Origin: Bauldia sp.
GTDB lineage: Bacteria; Pseudomonadota; Alphaproteobacteria; Rhizobiales; Kaistiaceae
Length of the DNA: 55,633 nucleotides
Reading direction: 5' to 3'
Assembly (NCBI GenBank): GCA_020849325.1
Contig: JADLGL010000019.1
Span: 1-55,633 of the forward strand
This document shows, piece after piece, positions 27,555 to 36,769 of this stretch (positions are counted from its first letter, which is position 1; each line of letters opens with the position of its first letter). The notes below the pieces were generated by a model. It made no database searches, was not told the DNA's origin, and saw only the letters and a list, made by a program, of their open reading frames with translations. The translations under genes were made by a program, and so were the position numbers.

Positions 27555-28250
27555 ATGATACCGCGCGTGATGATCGTGGAGGACGAGGAGGCGCTGACGA
27601 CGCTCCTCAAATACAACCTCGAAGCCGAGGGTTACGCTGTATCGACCGTGTTCCGCGGCGACGAGGCGGAAATCCGCCTCCGCGAGACGGTGCCGGACCT
27701 CCTTCTCCTCGACTGGATGCTGCCGGGCGTCTCCGGCATCGAGCTCTGCCGCCGCATCCGCATGCGCGACGAGACCCGCGCCCTGCCGATCATCATGCTG
27801 ACGGCCCGCGGCGAGGAGACCGAGCGCGTCCGGGGCCTTGCAACCGGCGCCGACGACTACGTCGTGAAACCGTTCTCCGTGCCCGAACTGATGGCGCGCA
27901 TCCGGGCAATGCTGCGGCGCACGAAGCCGGAGACCATCGCCGCGATCCTCAGGAGCGGTGACATCGAACTCGACCGCGAAACGCACCGCGTCCGCCGCGC
28001 CGGCCGCGAGCTCCATCTCGGCCCGAAGGAATTCGACCTCCTCGAATTCCTCATGCAGAGCCCCGGCCGCGTCTTTTCGCGCGAGCAGCTCCTCAACAGC
28101 GTGTGGGGCAGGGACGTCTATGTCGACGAACGGACGGTGGACGTCCACGTCGGCCGCCTCCGGAAAGCCATCAACCGCGGCCGCGCCAAGGACCCGATCC
28201 GCACCGTCCGCGGCGCCGGCTACGCTCTGGACGAGCAGTACGCGCCGTAG
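27555..28250 (+). CDS. phoB: Phosphate regulon response regulator
   Basis: 231 residues. The receiver domain has phospho-acceptor D53 in LLLDWMLPG, acidic D10-E11-E12, MLTAR and the conserved Lys in DDYVVKPFS. The OmpR-type winged helix at the C-terminus contains LGPKEFDLLEFLMQSPGRVFSREQLL and DERTVDVHVGRLRKAI. It binds Pho boxes such as the pair at 21945. Last gene of the phoR-pst-phoU-phoB unit. Confidence 0.95.
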   Translation: MIPRVMIVEDEEALTTLLKYNLEAEGYAVSTVFRGDEAEIRLRETVPDLLLLDWMLPGVSGIELCRRIRMRDETRALPIIMLTARGEETERVRGLATGADDYVVKPFSVPELMARIRAMLRRTKPETIAAILRSGDIELDRETHRVRRAGRELHLGPKEFDLLEFLMQSPGRVFSREQLLNSVWGRDVYVDERTVDVHVGRLRKAINRGRAKDPIRTVRGAGYALDEQYAP

Positions 28251-28326
28251 CCGGCGATCGCCGTTTCGACCGCGGTCAGGACCTGGTATCGCCGCCGTGT
28301 CGCGTGAACGCCGCGGGAGAGATTGC

Positions 28327-28899
28327 ATGGAAGACGCAACCTTGAAGCCGGTTCCGCTCGCGGTGTTCCTCCGCGGCGTCAATGTCGGCGGGGTCAAGGT
28401 GGTGATGGCCGACCTGCGCGCGATGGCGGAAGGGATGGGCTTTGCCGAGGTGAAGACGCTGCTTCAGAGCGGCAATCTCGTGGCCGCGGACCCGAAGGGG
28501 CGGGCGACGGGCGAGCTCGAAGGCGTGCTCGAGGCGGCCACGAAGGAGCGGTTCGGGCGGCCGATCGATTTCATGATCCGGACGCCAGCCGAGCTCGCGG
28601 CGGCGATCGCCGCGAACCCGTTCCCGGACATGGCGCGGGACGACCCGAGCCACCTCGTGGTGTACTTCCTCAAGGGGAAGGCGCCGGACCCTGCGGCGAC
28701 CGCGGCGCTGAACGCGGCGATCACCGGGCCCGAGCGGACGGCGGTGGCGGGAAGGGAACTCTACGTCACCTATCCCGACGGGATCGGCACGTCGAAGCTG
28801 TCGAACAGCCTCATCGAGAAGCTGCTGGGAAAACATCGCGCGACGGGGCGGAACTGGAACACGGTGCTGAAGATGCAGGCGCTTCTGGCGGGGGAGTGA
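28327..28899 (+). CDS. DUF1697 family protein
   Basis: 190 residues. The N-terminus VPLAVFLRGVNVGGVKVVMADLRAMAEGMGF followed by VKTLLQSGNLV is diagnostic of DUF1697, and a C-terminal GIGTSKLSNSLIEKLLGKHRATGRNWNTV segment also matches. It is a cytoplasmic protein of unknown activity found widely in bacteria. It is 76 bases after phoB; co-transcription is possible but the family is not otherwise tied to phosphate. Confidence 0.88.
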   Translation: MEDATLKPVPLAVFLRGVNVGGVKVVMADLRAMAEGMGFAEVKTLLQSGNLVAADPKGRATGELEGVLEAATKERFGRPIDFMIRTPAELAAAIAANPFPDMARDDPSHLVVYFLKGKAPDPAATAALNAAITGPERTAVAGRELYVTYPDGIGTSKLSNSLIEKLLGKHRATGRNWNTVLKMQALLAGE

Positions 28900-28959
28900 G
28901 CGGCGGCGCCGGATCCGCTGATGACGGTCCTTCGGGAGCGCCGTCGCATCCCACCACTC

Positions 28960-29098
28960 GTCATCACCGGCGCGACCCGGTGACCCAACATGAGTTTCCT
29001 CCCGCTCCGGGCGATGCGGGAAGGACCCCATGTAGGGGAGCGGGAGGGCACAGGCATCACGGGTGCCCGGTCGAGCCCGGCAATGACGGGGTTTTTTG
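28960..29098. repeat. Imperfect inverted repeat ending in a possible terminator
   Basis: GTCATCACCGGCGCGACCC at 28960 pairs with GGTCGAGCCCGGCAATGAC near 29070, and CCTCCCGCTCC at 28997 with GGGAGCGGGAGG near 29036. The right end CCCGGCAATGACGGGGTTTTTT could terminate transcription after the DUF1697 gene. With the next repeat it fills the 340-base gap before grpE. Confidence 0.55.
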
Positions 29099-29139
29099 CT
29101 GCGGGGCGGCGGCGACGCCCCGAATGCGCGCCCCGGCCA

Positions 29140-29243
29140 AGAGCATGATCCGAAGAAGTGGCTGCCGGTTCTTCGAAAAAGATCATGCTCCATCAAGGAA
29201 ATAGGCGACGAGCGTGATCCGGCTTCAACGGATCACGCTCTAG
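29140..29243 (+). repeat. RIME-like palindromic repeat, copy D
   Basis: The best-preserved copy: AGAGCATGATCCG, CGGTTCTTCGAAAAAGATC, AGCGTGATCCGG and GGATCACGCTCTAG in order. CTA at 29240-29242 is the complement of the grpE stop codon. Confidence 0.9.
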
Positions 29244-29884
29244 CCGTTCTCCTCCGGTGCGGTGGGGGCGGCGTCGGAGGACACGACCGGCTCCTTCGCC
29301 GGCTTCGCCGCGGGCGCCTTCGAGACGCCCACGAGGGCAGCGCGGAGGACGCGGTCGCCGATCGAGTAGCCGGACTGCACCACCTGCACCACCGTGCCGG
29401 GGGCGACGGAGCCGTCCTCGACCTCGAACATCGCCTGCTGGCGGTGCGGGTCGAATTTCTCGCCCTGCGGCGAGAACTTCTTCACGCCGTGCTTTTCGAG
29501 GAGGCGGTGGAACTCGCGGTCGGTCATCTCGACGCCCTCGACGAGCGATGCGACGACGCCGGCGCCCGCGGCCCTGGCCTGCTCGGGAACGGCGGAGAGG
29601 GCGCGGCCGAGATTGTCGCCGATGCCGAGGAGATCGCTCGCGAAGCTGGTGATCGCGTACTGGCGGCCGTCGGCAAGCTCCTTCTGCTGGCGGCGGCGGA
29701 GGTTCTCCATCTCGGCGCTGGCGCGGAGGAGACGGTCTTTGAGGTCGGCGACTTCGGCGCGCGCGGCCTCCATCGCGGCGACGAACTCGGCCTCGCGGCG
29801 CTCGGCCTCGGTTTCCGCGGTCGGCGGTTCGACGGGCGCGGCGGTCGGCTCGCCTGCCGGCTTTTCCATGGGCTGATCGTTCAT
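29240..29884 (-). CDS. grpE: Nucleotide exchange factor for DnaK
   Basis: 214 residues from an ATG preceded by GGAGGCC. A long N-terminal helix (DLKDRLLRASAEMENLRRRQQKE, about 46-68) leads into the four-helix and beta domain with VEGVEMTDREFHRLLEKHGV, FDPHRQQAMFEVED and VVQSGYSIGDRVLRAALVGVSK, all typical of GrpE. It releases ADP from DnaK. The C-terminal tail is Ala/Pro-rich. The TAG stop comes from a repeat terminus. On the minus strand CTTGAT (29956-29951) and AGATAT (29933-29928), 17 bases apart, are a weak promoter candidate. Confidence 0.93.
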   Translation of the reverse strand: MNDQPMEKPAGEPTAAPVEPPTAETEAERREAEFVAAMEAARAEVADLKDRLLRASAEMENLRRRQQKELADGRQYAITSFASDLLGIGDNLGRALSAVPEQARAAGAGVVASLVEGVEMTDREFHRLLEKHGVKKFSPQGEKFDPHRQQAMFEVEDGSVAPGTVVQVVQSGYSIGDRVLRAALVGVSKAPAAKPAKEPVVSSDAAPTAPEENG

Positions 29885-30047
29885 TGTGGCCTCCGGCAAT
29901 GCTGCGGGGGAACGGGGGTTGGCCCCGATATCTGCGGTGGAGGGCGCGAAATCAAGGCAGGACGGCAGAGCCTCGACGTCACGGCAGGCCGCCCGATTCT
30001 GCCGCGCTCCGAAGTCATTGCAATGACAGCATGATCCGCGCCGGGCC

Positions 30048-30998
30048 CTACAGGCGCCGGAGCGCGACCTCCTCGACCCGGTGGCTCGCGCCCTTGCGGA
30101 GGATGAGGTCGGCGCGGGGGCGCGTCGGCAGGATGTTGGCCTTCAGATTCGGGAGGTTGATGCGGTCCCAGAGGCCGCGCGCCATGGCGACGGCCTCGGC
30201 GTCGGTGAGGCTGGCATAGCGGTGGAAGTACGAGCGCGGGTCGCGGAACGCGGTGTTGCGGAGCGTCTTGAAGCGCTCGACGTACCAGTCCCCGATCAAC
30301 GCCTCGTCGGCATCGACGTAGATCGAGAAATCGAAGAAATCCGAGACGAAAGGCGCGCCGCCGCCCTCGCCGGGGTCGGGCGTCTGGAGGACGTTGAGGC
30401 CCTCGACGATGAGGATGTCGGGCCGTTCCACCACGTCCGCGGCGCCCGGTACGATGTCGTAGGAGAGGTGCGAATAGACAGGCGCCGCAACCGAGTCCCG
30501 CCCGGCCTTCACGGCGGAGAGGAAGGCCAGCAGAGCCGGCATGTCGTAGCTCTCGGGGAAGCCTTTCCGCTCCATCAGCCCCGCCGCCGCGAGGGTTGCG
30601 TTGGGAAGGATGAAGCCGTCGGTCGCGACGAGCGCCACCTTCGGCGTGTTCGGCCAGCGCGACAGGAGCGCGCGCAGGAGGCGCGCCGTCGTCGATTTCC
30701 CCACCGCGACCGAGCCGGCGACGCCGATCACATAGGGCGTCTTGCCGCCATTGCTGCCGAGGAAGGTGCGTGTCGCGGCAAAGAGGCCCTGCGTCGCGCC
30801 GACATAGAGGCTGAGGAGACGCGACAGCGGCAGGTAGATGGTCTCGACCTCGTCCATCGAGACCGGGTCGTTGAGGCTCTGCAGCCGCTCGACCTCCCCG
30901 GCCGTCAGCGTCATCGGCGTTCCGGCGCGAAGGCCCGCCCATTCCTGCCGCGAGAAGGTCCGGTGCGGCGACGGGACGTCGGCGAACTCGGCCGCCAT
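30048..30998 (-). CDS. coaA: Type I pantothenate kinase
   Basis: 316 residues. P-loop [17 protein letters not shown] (about 93-109), substrate-site [24 protein letters not shown] and the late [12 protein letters not shown] segment are diagnostic of bacterial type I CoaA. It phosphorylates pantothenate, the controlling step of coenzyme A synthesis. It starts five bases after the hisE stop, the usual hisE-coaA order of Hyphomicrobiales, so it should be read from the his promoter(s). Confidence 0.95.
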   Translation of the reverse strand: MAAEFADVPSPHRTFSRQEWAGLRAGTPMTLTAGEVERLQSLNDPVSMDEVETIYLPLSRLLSLYVGATQGLFAATRTFLGSNGGKTPYVIGVAGSVAVGKSTTARLLRALLSRWPNTPKVALVATDGFILPNATLAAAGLMERKGFPESYDMPALLAFLSAVKAGRDSVAAPVYSHLSYDIVPGAADVVERPDILIVEGLNVLQTPDPGEGGGAPFVSDFFDFSIYVDADEALIGDWYVERFKTLRNTAFRDPRSYFHRYASLTDAEAVAMARGLWDRINLPNLKANILPTRPRADLILRKGASHRVEEVALRRL

Positions 30999-31003
30999 GG
31001 CCG

Positions 31004-31330
31004 TCAGCGCCCCTTCGGCCGGGCGGCCTTTTCGGCAAGGCCGCTCCGTGCCGTGCGGCGTGCGAGCTCCTCGGTGACGGCGGCAACCTCGACGCCGCCG
31101 GCGCGGAGGAGGACGAGGAGGTGGTAGATCACGTCGGCCGCCTCGGAGGTCAGCGCCGACGGATCGCCCTCGACGCCGGCCACCACCGCCTCGATCGCCT
31201 CCTCGCCGAATTTCCGGGCGCAGTAGGCATGGCCCTGGGCGAGGAGCTTTGCGGTGTACGAGGTCTCGGGACTGGCTGCGGCGCGGTCGGCAATGATCCG
31301 CGCGAGGTCGTCGAGGGTGAAGGCGCTCAT
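31004..31330 (-). CDS. hisE: Phosphoribosyl-ATP pyrophosphatase
   Basis: 108 residues. All-alpha MazG-like fold: [40 protein letters not shown] (with the metal-binding EE) and [18 protein letters not shown]. It hydrolyses phosphoribosyl-ATP, the second step of histidine synthesis. The stand-alone HisE, separate from HisI, is usual in alphaproteobacteria. It starts ten bases after hisF; the longer open frame upstream is only overlap with hisF. Confidence 0.95.
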   Translation of the reverse strand: MSAFTLDDLARIIADRAAASPETSYTAKLLAQGHAYCARKFGEEAIEAVVAGVEGDPSALTSEAADVIYHLLVLLRAGGVEVAAVTEELARRTARSGLAEKAARPKGR

Positions 31331-31340
31331 GCGGGCTGCC

Positions 31341-32120
31341 TCAGGCGTCGAGGCGTACCGGCACGCCACGGGCCGCCATATACGCCTTCGCCTCGTGGAT
31401 CGAGAAGTCGCCGAAGTGGAAGATCGACGCCGCCAGCACCGCGGATGCGCCGCCCTCGACGACGCCATCGACGAGATGCTGGAGGGTGCCGACGCCGCCC
31501 GAGGCGACGACGGGGACCGTCACCGCATCCGCCACCGCGCGGGTGAGCGCGAGGTCGAAGCCGTCGCGCGTGCCGTCGCGGTCCATCGAGGTGAGGAGGA
31601 TTTCGCCGGCGCCGAGTTTCGCCACCTCGACGGCGTAGGCGACGACGTCGATCCCGGTCGGCCGGCGGCCGCCATGGGTGAAGATCTCCCAGCGGTTCGG
31701 CTCGCCCGCCGCCGAGACGCGCTTGGCGTCGACCGCGACGACGATCGCCTGCGCGCCGAATTTCTCGGACGCGCGGGCGACGATGGTGCGGTCGTTCACG
31801 GCGGCGGAGTTGATCGACACCTTGTCGGCGCCGGCGAGCATCAGGGCGCGCACGTCCTCGACCGTCCGGACGCCGCCGCCGACGGTCACCGGCATGAAGC
31901 AGGCCTCCGCGGTCCTTGCGACGACGTCGAGGAGGATCGCGCGCTCCTCGTGGCTCGCGGTGATGTCGAGGAAGCAGAGTTCGTCGGCGCCGGCGGCGTC
32001 ATAGGCGCGGGCCGCCTCGACGGGATCGCCGGCGTCGCGGAGGTCGACGAAGTTGACCCCCTTCACGACGCGTCCGTCCTTGACGTCGAGGCAGGGGATC
32101 ACGCGGGTTTTGAGGGTCAT
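31341..32120 (-). CDS. hisF: Imidazole glycerol phosphate synthase cyclase subunit
   Basis: 259 residues, a full TIM barrel. The N-terminal catalytic Asp is in [19 protein letters not shown], with phosphate sites PVTVGGGVR and PVVASGGVG and the second catalytic Asp in [15 protein letters not shown]. Together with HisH it converts PRFAR and ammonia to imidazole glycerol phosphate and AICAR. The ATG was chosen by family starts; a spurious 5' extension crosses the neighbouring secreted-protein gene in another frame. Eight bases separate it from that gene. Confidence 0.96.
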   Translation of the reverse strand: MTLKTRVIPCLDVKDGRVVKGVNFVDLRDAGDPVEAARAYDAAGADELCFLDITASHEERAILLDVVARTAEACFMPVTVGGGVRTVEDVRALMLAGADKVSINSAAVNDRTIVARASEKFGAQAIVVAVDAKRVSAAGEPNRWEIFTHGGRRPTGIDVVAYAVEVAKLGAGEILLTSMDRDGTRDGFDLALTRAVADAVTVPVVASGGVGTLQHLVDGVVEGGASAVLAASIFHFGDFSIHEAKAYMAARGVPVRLDA

Positions 32121-32128
32121 CTTGTCGA

Positions 32129-32536
32129 TCAGTGCGGCGGGATGGTCTTGTCGGTGCGGCGGAGCGTGCCGTCGGCGGTGCCGTGCTCCGCGCTCTGCCA
32201 GTAATAGGCCAGCGTGTCGCCGGATTGCGTGAGGGTGATCGTGCCGTCGGCACAGATGTCCGTGCCGTAGGTGATGGTCTCGCTGTAGGCGATGCCACCC
32301 TTCCGGGTGAGGAGGGTCAGCATGCCGCCGCAGGCGTCGGAGGGGTAGGCGCTCTCCGCCGTCCCATCCGGCCGGATCGAAATCATCGCGGTGAACGTCG
32401 CCGTCCGGCCGTCGGTGAAGGTCTGCGTGACGAGGCCCGTCCACGTGCCCGAAAGGCTCTGGCCGGTCTGCGCCAGAGCGGCCGTCGGGCCGAATGCTGC
32501 TGCAGCGAGAGCTGCCGCCACTGCCAGTTTCCGCAT
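32129..32536 (-). CDS. Small secreted protein within the his cluster, unknown function
   Basis: 135 residues from an ATG with GAGGGAGGC upstream. Signal peptide [20 protein letters not shown] ending ALAQ (22-23). The mature part reads as a single small beta-sheet domain: [53 protein letters not shown] and [17 protein letters not shown]. The two cysteines probably pair. The GTW.G and final W.....GTL pattern resembles small lipocalin-like or DUF domains in which a strand-rich barrel ends the protein, but no family is claimed. Co-transcribed between hisA (53 bases) and hisF (8 bases). Confidence 0.8.
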   Translation of the reverse strand: MRKLAVAAALAAAAFGPTAALAQTGQSLSGTWTGLVTQTFTDGRTATFTAMISIRPDGTAESAYPSDACGGMLTLLTRKGGIAYSETITYGTDICADGTITLTQSGDTLAYYWQSAEHGTADGTLRRTDKTIPPH

Positions 32537-32589
32537 GAATGCCTCCCTCGTTGCCAGACCGCCGCCATCGGCGGGCGAGGCGCGCGACC

Positions 32590-33318
32590 TCACACCCCCG
32601 ACAGGAGCCGAAGGGCGGCCTTCGGGTCAAGGCGGCCATCATACAGGGCGCGGCCGGCGATGGCGCCGGCCAGGCGCGCGTATTTCGGCTGAACGAGCCG
32701 CTCGACGTCCGCGATCGAGGCGAGGCCCCCCGAGGCGATCACCGGGATCGACACGGCTTCGGCCATCGCGAGCGTCGCATCGAGGTCGAGGCCGGCGAAA
32801 ACGCCGTCGCGGTCGATGTCGGTGTAGACGATCGCGGCGACGCCGGCGTCCTCGAAGGCCTTTGCGAGGTCGATCGCGCCGAGTTCCGAGGTTTCCGCCC
32901 AGCCTTCGACCGCCACCTTGCCATTACGCGCATCGATGCCGACGGCGATCCGGTTCGGGAACTCGCGGCATGCGGAGCGGACGAGATCGGGGTTCCGCAC
33001 CGCCGCGGTGCCAAGGATGACGCGCGACACGCCGCGGTCGAGCCAGGACGCGATGCCGGCCCGATCGCGGATGCCGCCGCCGAGCTGCACCGGGAGGTCC
33101 ACGGTGTCGAGGATCGCCTGTACGGCATCCGCGTTCACCGAGCGGCCGGCAAAGGCGCCGTCGAGGTCGACGACGTGGAGCCAGGCAAAGCCCGCCGCGG
33201 CGAACGCTCTGGCCTGCGCGGCGGGGCTCTCGTTGAACACCGTCGCCTGATCCATCGCGCCGCGGACGAGGCGGACGCATTTGCCGTCCTTGAGGTCGAT
33301 GGCGGGGAAGAGGATCAC
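32590..33318 (-). CDS. hisA: Phosphoribosylformimino-AICAR ribotide isomerase (ProFAR isomerase)
   Basis: 242 residues from a GTG; family members begin directly at [23 protein letters not shown] barrel with the N-terminal catalytic Asp (AIDLKDG), phosphate site [10 protein letters not shown], the C-terminal catalytic Asp in [15 protein letters not shown] and the ASGGL loop. It isomerises ProFAR to PRFAR, the substrate for HisHF. No gene on the same strand lies within 700 bases upstream except across the opposite-strand HTH gene, so hisA probably has its own promoter in 33319-33691. Confidence 0.95.
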   Translation of the reverse strand: MILFPAIDLKDGKCVRLVRGAMDQATVFNESPAAQARAFAAAGFAWLHVVDLDGAFAGRSVNADAVQAILDTVDLPVQLGGGIRDRAGIASWLDRGVSRVILGTAAVRNPDLVRSACREFPNRIAVGIDARNGKVAVEGWAETSELGAIDLAKAFEDAGVAAIVYTDIDRDGVFAGLDLDATLAMAEAVSIPVIASGGLASIADVERLVQPKYARLAGAIAGRALYDGRLDPKAALRLLSGV

Positions 33319-33497
33319 GCGGCTCGTCCGTTCACGAAGGCGCCGGCCTTTCGGCGGGCGGGAGTGCGCTGGCATGTCGTACATTTCCGCCCCCGCCGCA
33401 ATCGGCGCCATGCCGCGGGCGTGCGCGGCGCGACGGCCGACCGCGAGCGGACGCCGGGTGAAGCGTCGGTTCGCAATCCTCTTGGGGTCTTCTCCTG

Positions 33498-33600
33498 AGG
33501 AGGCTGGACGGGGCCTCTCGCGATTCAAAGCGCCGGTTCGAGGGGCCTCGCCCCTCGAGAGGTCCCTCGAGGGGGGAGAGGGGCCTTTCACGATCGGCGG
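33498..33600. repeat. Palindromic GC-rich element upstream of hisA
   Basis: GGGGCCTCTCGCGATTCAAAG near 33515 is mirrored by GAGAGGGGCCTTTCACGATC near 33576, around the hairpin CGAGGGGCCTCGCCCCTCG. It lies in the 373-base divergent spacer between hisA and the HTH gene. The rest of the spacer shows only the TTAACCAT site and Shine-Dalgarno sequences. Confidence 0.5.
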
Positions 33601-33627
33601 TTGAAGATGTCCGGCACCCGGCCTTGG

Positions 33628-33645
33628 TTACCTCCCGTTAACCAT
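33628..33645 (+). promoter_or_regulatory. TTAACCAT motif, candidate CtrA site
   Basis: TTAC, six bases, then TTAACCAT lies 47 bases before the HTH start at 33692. TTAACCAT is a known alternative CtrA recognition octamer in alphaproteobacteria. Cell-cycle control of the HTH gene is an inference from this single site. Confidence 0.35.
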
Positions 33646-33691
33646 GAGGGCGCAGCATTCCTCCTGCGGGGGCGATGGTCGGGAGGAATCC

Positions 33692-34027
33692 ATGAAGTCG
33701 CTCACGCTGGGCGAAGCGTCACGCCGTTCGGGTATCGCGCCACGGACCCTCAAGCGCGCGGTTGCCGAGGGTCGCCTGCCTGCCAGCCGGGTCGACGGCT
33801 GGGTCTACCAGATAGCGCCGGACGATCTGGCCAGCTTCGCGCTGGCCTGCCAGGTCGAGGAGATGAGTTCGTCGGCCGGCAGGCGCGCCTACGCCGCTGA
33901 TCGGCCGAGGGCCGCCGCGCCGCCGCCCGCGCCGCGGTCGGGACTGCTGTCCCTGTTCAGGTCGGTTGCGGCGAGCCTCTGGCCAGCCCGCATCGCCGCT
34001 TTTCGCCCCAGCGGGCCCGGAAAGTAG
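33692..34027 (+). CDS. Small MerR/excisionase-like helix-turn-helix protein
   Basis: 111 residues from an ATG preceded by GGGAGGAAT. Residues 1-50 form an excisionase/MerR-type HTH (LTLGEASRRSGIAPRTLKRAVAEGRLPASRV, then VYQIAPDDLASFALA). A linker rich in Ala and Pro follows, then a short C-terminal hydrophobic/basic helix (SLFRSVAASLWPARIAAF). It lies on the plus strand inside the minus-strand his cluster, ending 21 bases from the convergent NTF2-like gene. Target unknown. Confidence 0.8.
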   Translation: MKSLTLGEASRRSGIAPRTLKRAVAEGRLPASRVDGWVYQIAPDDLASFALACQVEEMSSSAGRRAYAADRPRAAAPPPAPRSGLLSLFRSVAASLWPARIAAFRPSGPGK

Positions 34028-34048
34028 CCTCGCGGGGCTGCGCCGCGG

Positions 34049-34510
34049 CTATTGCGGCAGCATCGACGAGTGGTGCTGGATGATCTGGAAGCCTTCGGCC
34101 GTGCGGATGAGGGCGAAGGTGACGCGGTAGAGCGCCTGCGCGCGCTGGCCGTTCGCTGTGGCGACATCGAAGCGGTAGAGGCCGGTAGCGGTCGCGACGT
34201 CGGGCGTCACGAGGACGATGACCATGTCCTCGAAGGCGAGGGCGCGGGTCGGGAAATTGTCGAACTGCTGCTGGAAATAGGGGACGAAGCTGTCGCGGCC
34301 GACGAAGGGCTCGCGGAAGGCGGTGCCGAAGAAGACCGCCTCGGGGTGGTAGAGCGGCAGCATTTCGGCGCCCGAGGTCGCGGAGCCGTAGGTGGCGGCC
34401 CAGCGGTCGAGGACGGCGGTGATCTCGGCATCCGCCTGGGCGCGGGCCGGGCCGGCGAGGACGATGACCGGCAGGACGAGGAGGAGCACCTTCCGCAGCG
34501 CCGCGACCAT
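34049..34510 (-). CDS. Secreted NTF2-like (SnoaL/DUF4440-type) protein
   Basis: 153 residues from an ATG with GGGAGGGAAG upstream. A signal peptide (about 1-25, ending ARAQA) precedes one NTF2-like cone fold: EITAVLDRWAATYGS helix, MLPLYHPEAVFFGTAFREPF, FVPYFQQQFDNFPTRAL, and strands ending TFALIRTAEGFQIIQHHSS. Close in type to SgcJ/EcaC-family proteins. Its activity, if any, is unknown. It follows hisH by 30 bases on the same strand, so it is probably co-expressed. Confidence 0.82.
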   Translation of the reverse strand: MVAALRKVLLLVLPVIVLAGPARAQADAEITAVLDRWAATYGSATSGAEMLPLYHPEAVFFGTAFREPFVGRDSFVPYFQQQFDNFPTRALAFEDMVIVLVTPDVATATGLYRFDVATANGQRAQALYRVTFALIRTAEGFQIIQHHSSMLPQ

Positions 34511-34540
34511 CGACTTCCCTCCCGTCCGGTTCGCCGGATC

Positions 34541-35188
34541 CTATGGCTTCCACGCCAGAAAATTCGCGATCAGCGCGAGGCCGAGTTTCTGGCTCTTTTC
34601 GGGATGAAACTGCGTCCCGGCGACGTTGTCACGCGCGACGATCGCCGTGACCGGCCCGCCATAATCGGCGGTGGCGACGAGGTAGGTCTCGTCCGCCGGC
34701 TCGAGTTCGTAGCCGTGCAGGAAGAAGGCGTGCCACCCATCCTCGCCCACAGGAATGCCGGCGAGGAGCGGATGGTCGGAAACGACGTCGAGCGTGTTCC
34801 AGCCCATGTGGGGGACTTTCAGCGTCGGATCGTAGGGGTCGATCGCCCGCACCTCGCCCGGCACGAGGCCGAGCCCCGGCGTCTCGCCATGCTCGAGGCC
34901 GCGATCGGCGAGGAGCTGCATGCCGACGCAGATGCCGAGGAACGGCTTTCCGGCGGCGATCGTCTCGCCGATGGCCGCGATCATCCCCGGCACGGCATCG
35001 AGGTTGTGGCGGCAGTCGCGGAACGCGCCATCGCCGGGGAGGACGACGCGATCGGCCTTCGCGACCACGGCGGGATCGGAGGTGACGACGATGCGCTCGG
35101 ACCGCCTCTCGCGCGCGGCGGCGTGCTCCAGGGCTTTCGCGGCGGAGCGGAGATTGCCTGCGCCGAAGTCGATGATGGCTACCGTCAT
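34541..35188 (-). CDS. hisH: Imidazole glycerol phosphate synthase glutamine amidotransferase subunit
   Basis: 215 residues. Class I amidotransferase with the nucleophile Cys in [15 protein letters not shown] and the His-Glu pair in [14 protein letters not shown] near the C-terminus. The N-terminus [19 protein letters not shown] is typical. It supplies ammonia to HisF. In most Hyphomicrobiales hisH follows hisB directly or after a DUF2628 gene; here the upstream neighbour on the other side is an opposite-strand secreted-protein locus. Confidence 0.95.
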   Translation of the reverse strand: MTVAIIDFGAGNLRSAAKALEHAAARERRSERIVVTSDPAVVAKADRVVLPGDGAFRDCRHNLDAVPGMIAAIGETIAAGKPFLGICVGMQLLADRGLEHGETPGLGLVPGEVRAIDPYDPTLKVPHMGWNTLDVVSDHPLLAGIPVGEDGWHAFFLHGYELEPADETYLVATADYGGPVTAIVARDNVAGTQFHPEKSQKLGLALIANFLAWKP

Positions 35189-35330
35189 GGCGGCGATCCT
35201 ATACGCCCGCGTCGCCCCGGCGGCACGGGGAAAGAGTGCCGCGGCCGAGGCGAATCTTCGTCCGGACCGACGGGGCTTGCCGCGGGCGCCGCCGGCTGCG
35301 AACCTCCGCCGGCATCGGAAAGGTGACCCC

Positions 35331-36268
35331 ATGAAAAGGCCAGTCCCGCTCCTGTTCGCCGCCGTCCTTGCCGCCATGACCGCAACGACGGCTCACGCCC
35401 AGATCCCGCTGCCCGGCGCCGATCCGATCTACGGAACGGTCGATCTCGCTTCCGATTTCCGGCCCGATCCGTACGAGGTTGCGGCCAATGCCGGCGGACC
35501 GGTCGATGCCTCGACGCTCGGCGGCGACTGCGTCGGATGGATCAGCGAGGCGCCCACTTTCAGCGTCACCTACTCGCCCGAAACGGGCCGCTGATCTTCT
35601 CGGCGATCGCCCGCAGCGAGGACATCATGCTTGCGGTGCGGGAGCCGCTCGGCGACTGGCATTGCAACGACGACACGAACGGAACCGATCCGCTGGTGCG
35701 GCTCGAGCGGCCGACCTACGGGACCTACGGGATCTGGGTCGGCACCTATGGCGTCAGCCCGGAGCAGCCGGCAACGCTCTACATCTCGGAGGTCGTGGCC
35801 GGCTGGGACGGCGTCACCTATCCGGCCGAGGGCCCGAACCTCACGCTGCTCGAACAGGAGATGCGCTTCCAGGACATGTTCGGCCCGCCCGCCCAGGGCC
35901 GGATCGAACTCCGCACCGGCTTCCTGCCCGATCCCTACACCGCGACCGTGATCGCCCGCGGCAGCCGCGCCGCCTTCGACGGCTGTCCCGGCTTCATCGG
36001 CGGCGAACCGGACTTCCTCGTGCCGTTCACGGCCGGCGGCTACCCGCTCCTCTTCACCACCTATTCCGACACCGACACGGTGCTCGTCGTCCAGGGCCCG
36101 GACATGCGCTTCGCCTGCGACGACGACAGTTTCGGCCACGACCCGCTGGTCCGCTACGACACGCCCGGGACGGGCGTCTATGCGGTGTGGATCGGGACGT
36201 ATTCCCAGTCGCCGGACGTGCCTGGCGTGCGGCTCGAAATCTCCGAGCGCAGTGACCTCAGGCAGTAG
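35331..36268 (+). pseudogene. Frameshifted secreted protein with two PPC-like beta domains
   Basis: The ATG at 35331 opens a frame with a signal peptide ([20 protein letters not shown].., ending AHAQ) that stops at 35594. The homologous continuation runs in the -1 frame from about 35580 to 36268. Joined, the product has two repeats of the same domain, each with C-x-G-x-I/F, PDF/PTF, C-N/D-DD, DPLVR and Y.(I/V)W(V/I)GTY..SP. The second copy is intact, so the break inside the first is clear: ETG-PLIFS aligns with TAGGYPLLFT. One missing base would restore it. It may be decay, a sequencing error or recoding. These domains resemble bacterial pre-peptidase C-terminal (PPC) type folds. Confidence 0.7.
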
Positions 36269-36298
36269 GCGTCGGCCTTCGGACTTTTGCCGACAAGC

Positions 36299-36480
36299 CA
36301 TCCCCTCTCCCCGCCGGGCGGGGAGAGGCTTCAGCCCTTCGAGGCGAAGCCGAGTTAGGGATGAAGGTGAGGGGTCTCGCCTCCCATCGGAACCGTGAGA
36401 CCCCCTCATCATTCTCGCTAGGTTCGCCTGCGGCTCACCAAGCTGCGAAGTCCTCTCCCCGCCCGGCGGGTAGAGGAGAG
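36299..36480. repeat. Long inverted-repeat element, family 3 (first copy)
   Basis: CCTCTCCCCGCCGGGCGGGGAGAGG at the left (25 bases, positions 36304-36328) is mirrored near 36452-36477. Inner arms include GAGGGGTCTCGC and its complement around 36375 and 36400. A similar element lies at 44798-44983; both contain GGTTCGC.TGCGGCTCACC-like and TGCGAAG motifs near the right end. Confidence 0.65.
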
Positions 36481-36569
36481 AACGCGGGCGCGCCGCGGTA
36501 GACGAATCGACCGGTCCTCTCCGCGTTTGGCCGGAGGTCAGAGTTCAGTCTGGGGACTCAGATGGCGCT

Positions 36570-36737
36570 TGAACCTCCCCCTTGCGGACCCCTTGCGGGG
36601 AGGTCGAATCGGCGCTTCGCCGGTTCGGGAGGGGGTAGGCCGCGCGCGAGGGGACCGTTGCGAGGCCGCCACCCCCTCCGAAGCCGGCGGCGCTGCGCTT
36701 GCCGGCTTTCGCCTCCCCGCAAGGAGGAGGCTCAGGT
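36570..36737. repeat. Long inverted-repeat element, family 4
   Basis: TGAACCTCCCCCTTGCGG at 36571 pairs with CCGCAAGGAGGAGGCTCA near 36718, and CGCTTCGCCGGTTCGGGAGGG with CCCCCTCCGAAGCCGGC. It stops about 33 bases from the hisB stop codon. With family 3 it fills the 500-base spacer; no gene was seen there. Confidence 0.6.
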
Positions 36738-36769
36738 CACCGAAATCTGCGACGCCCGGAGGACAGGTG

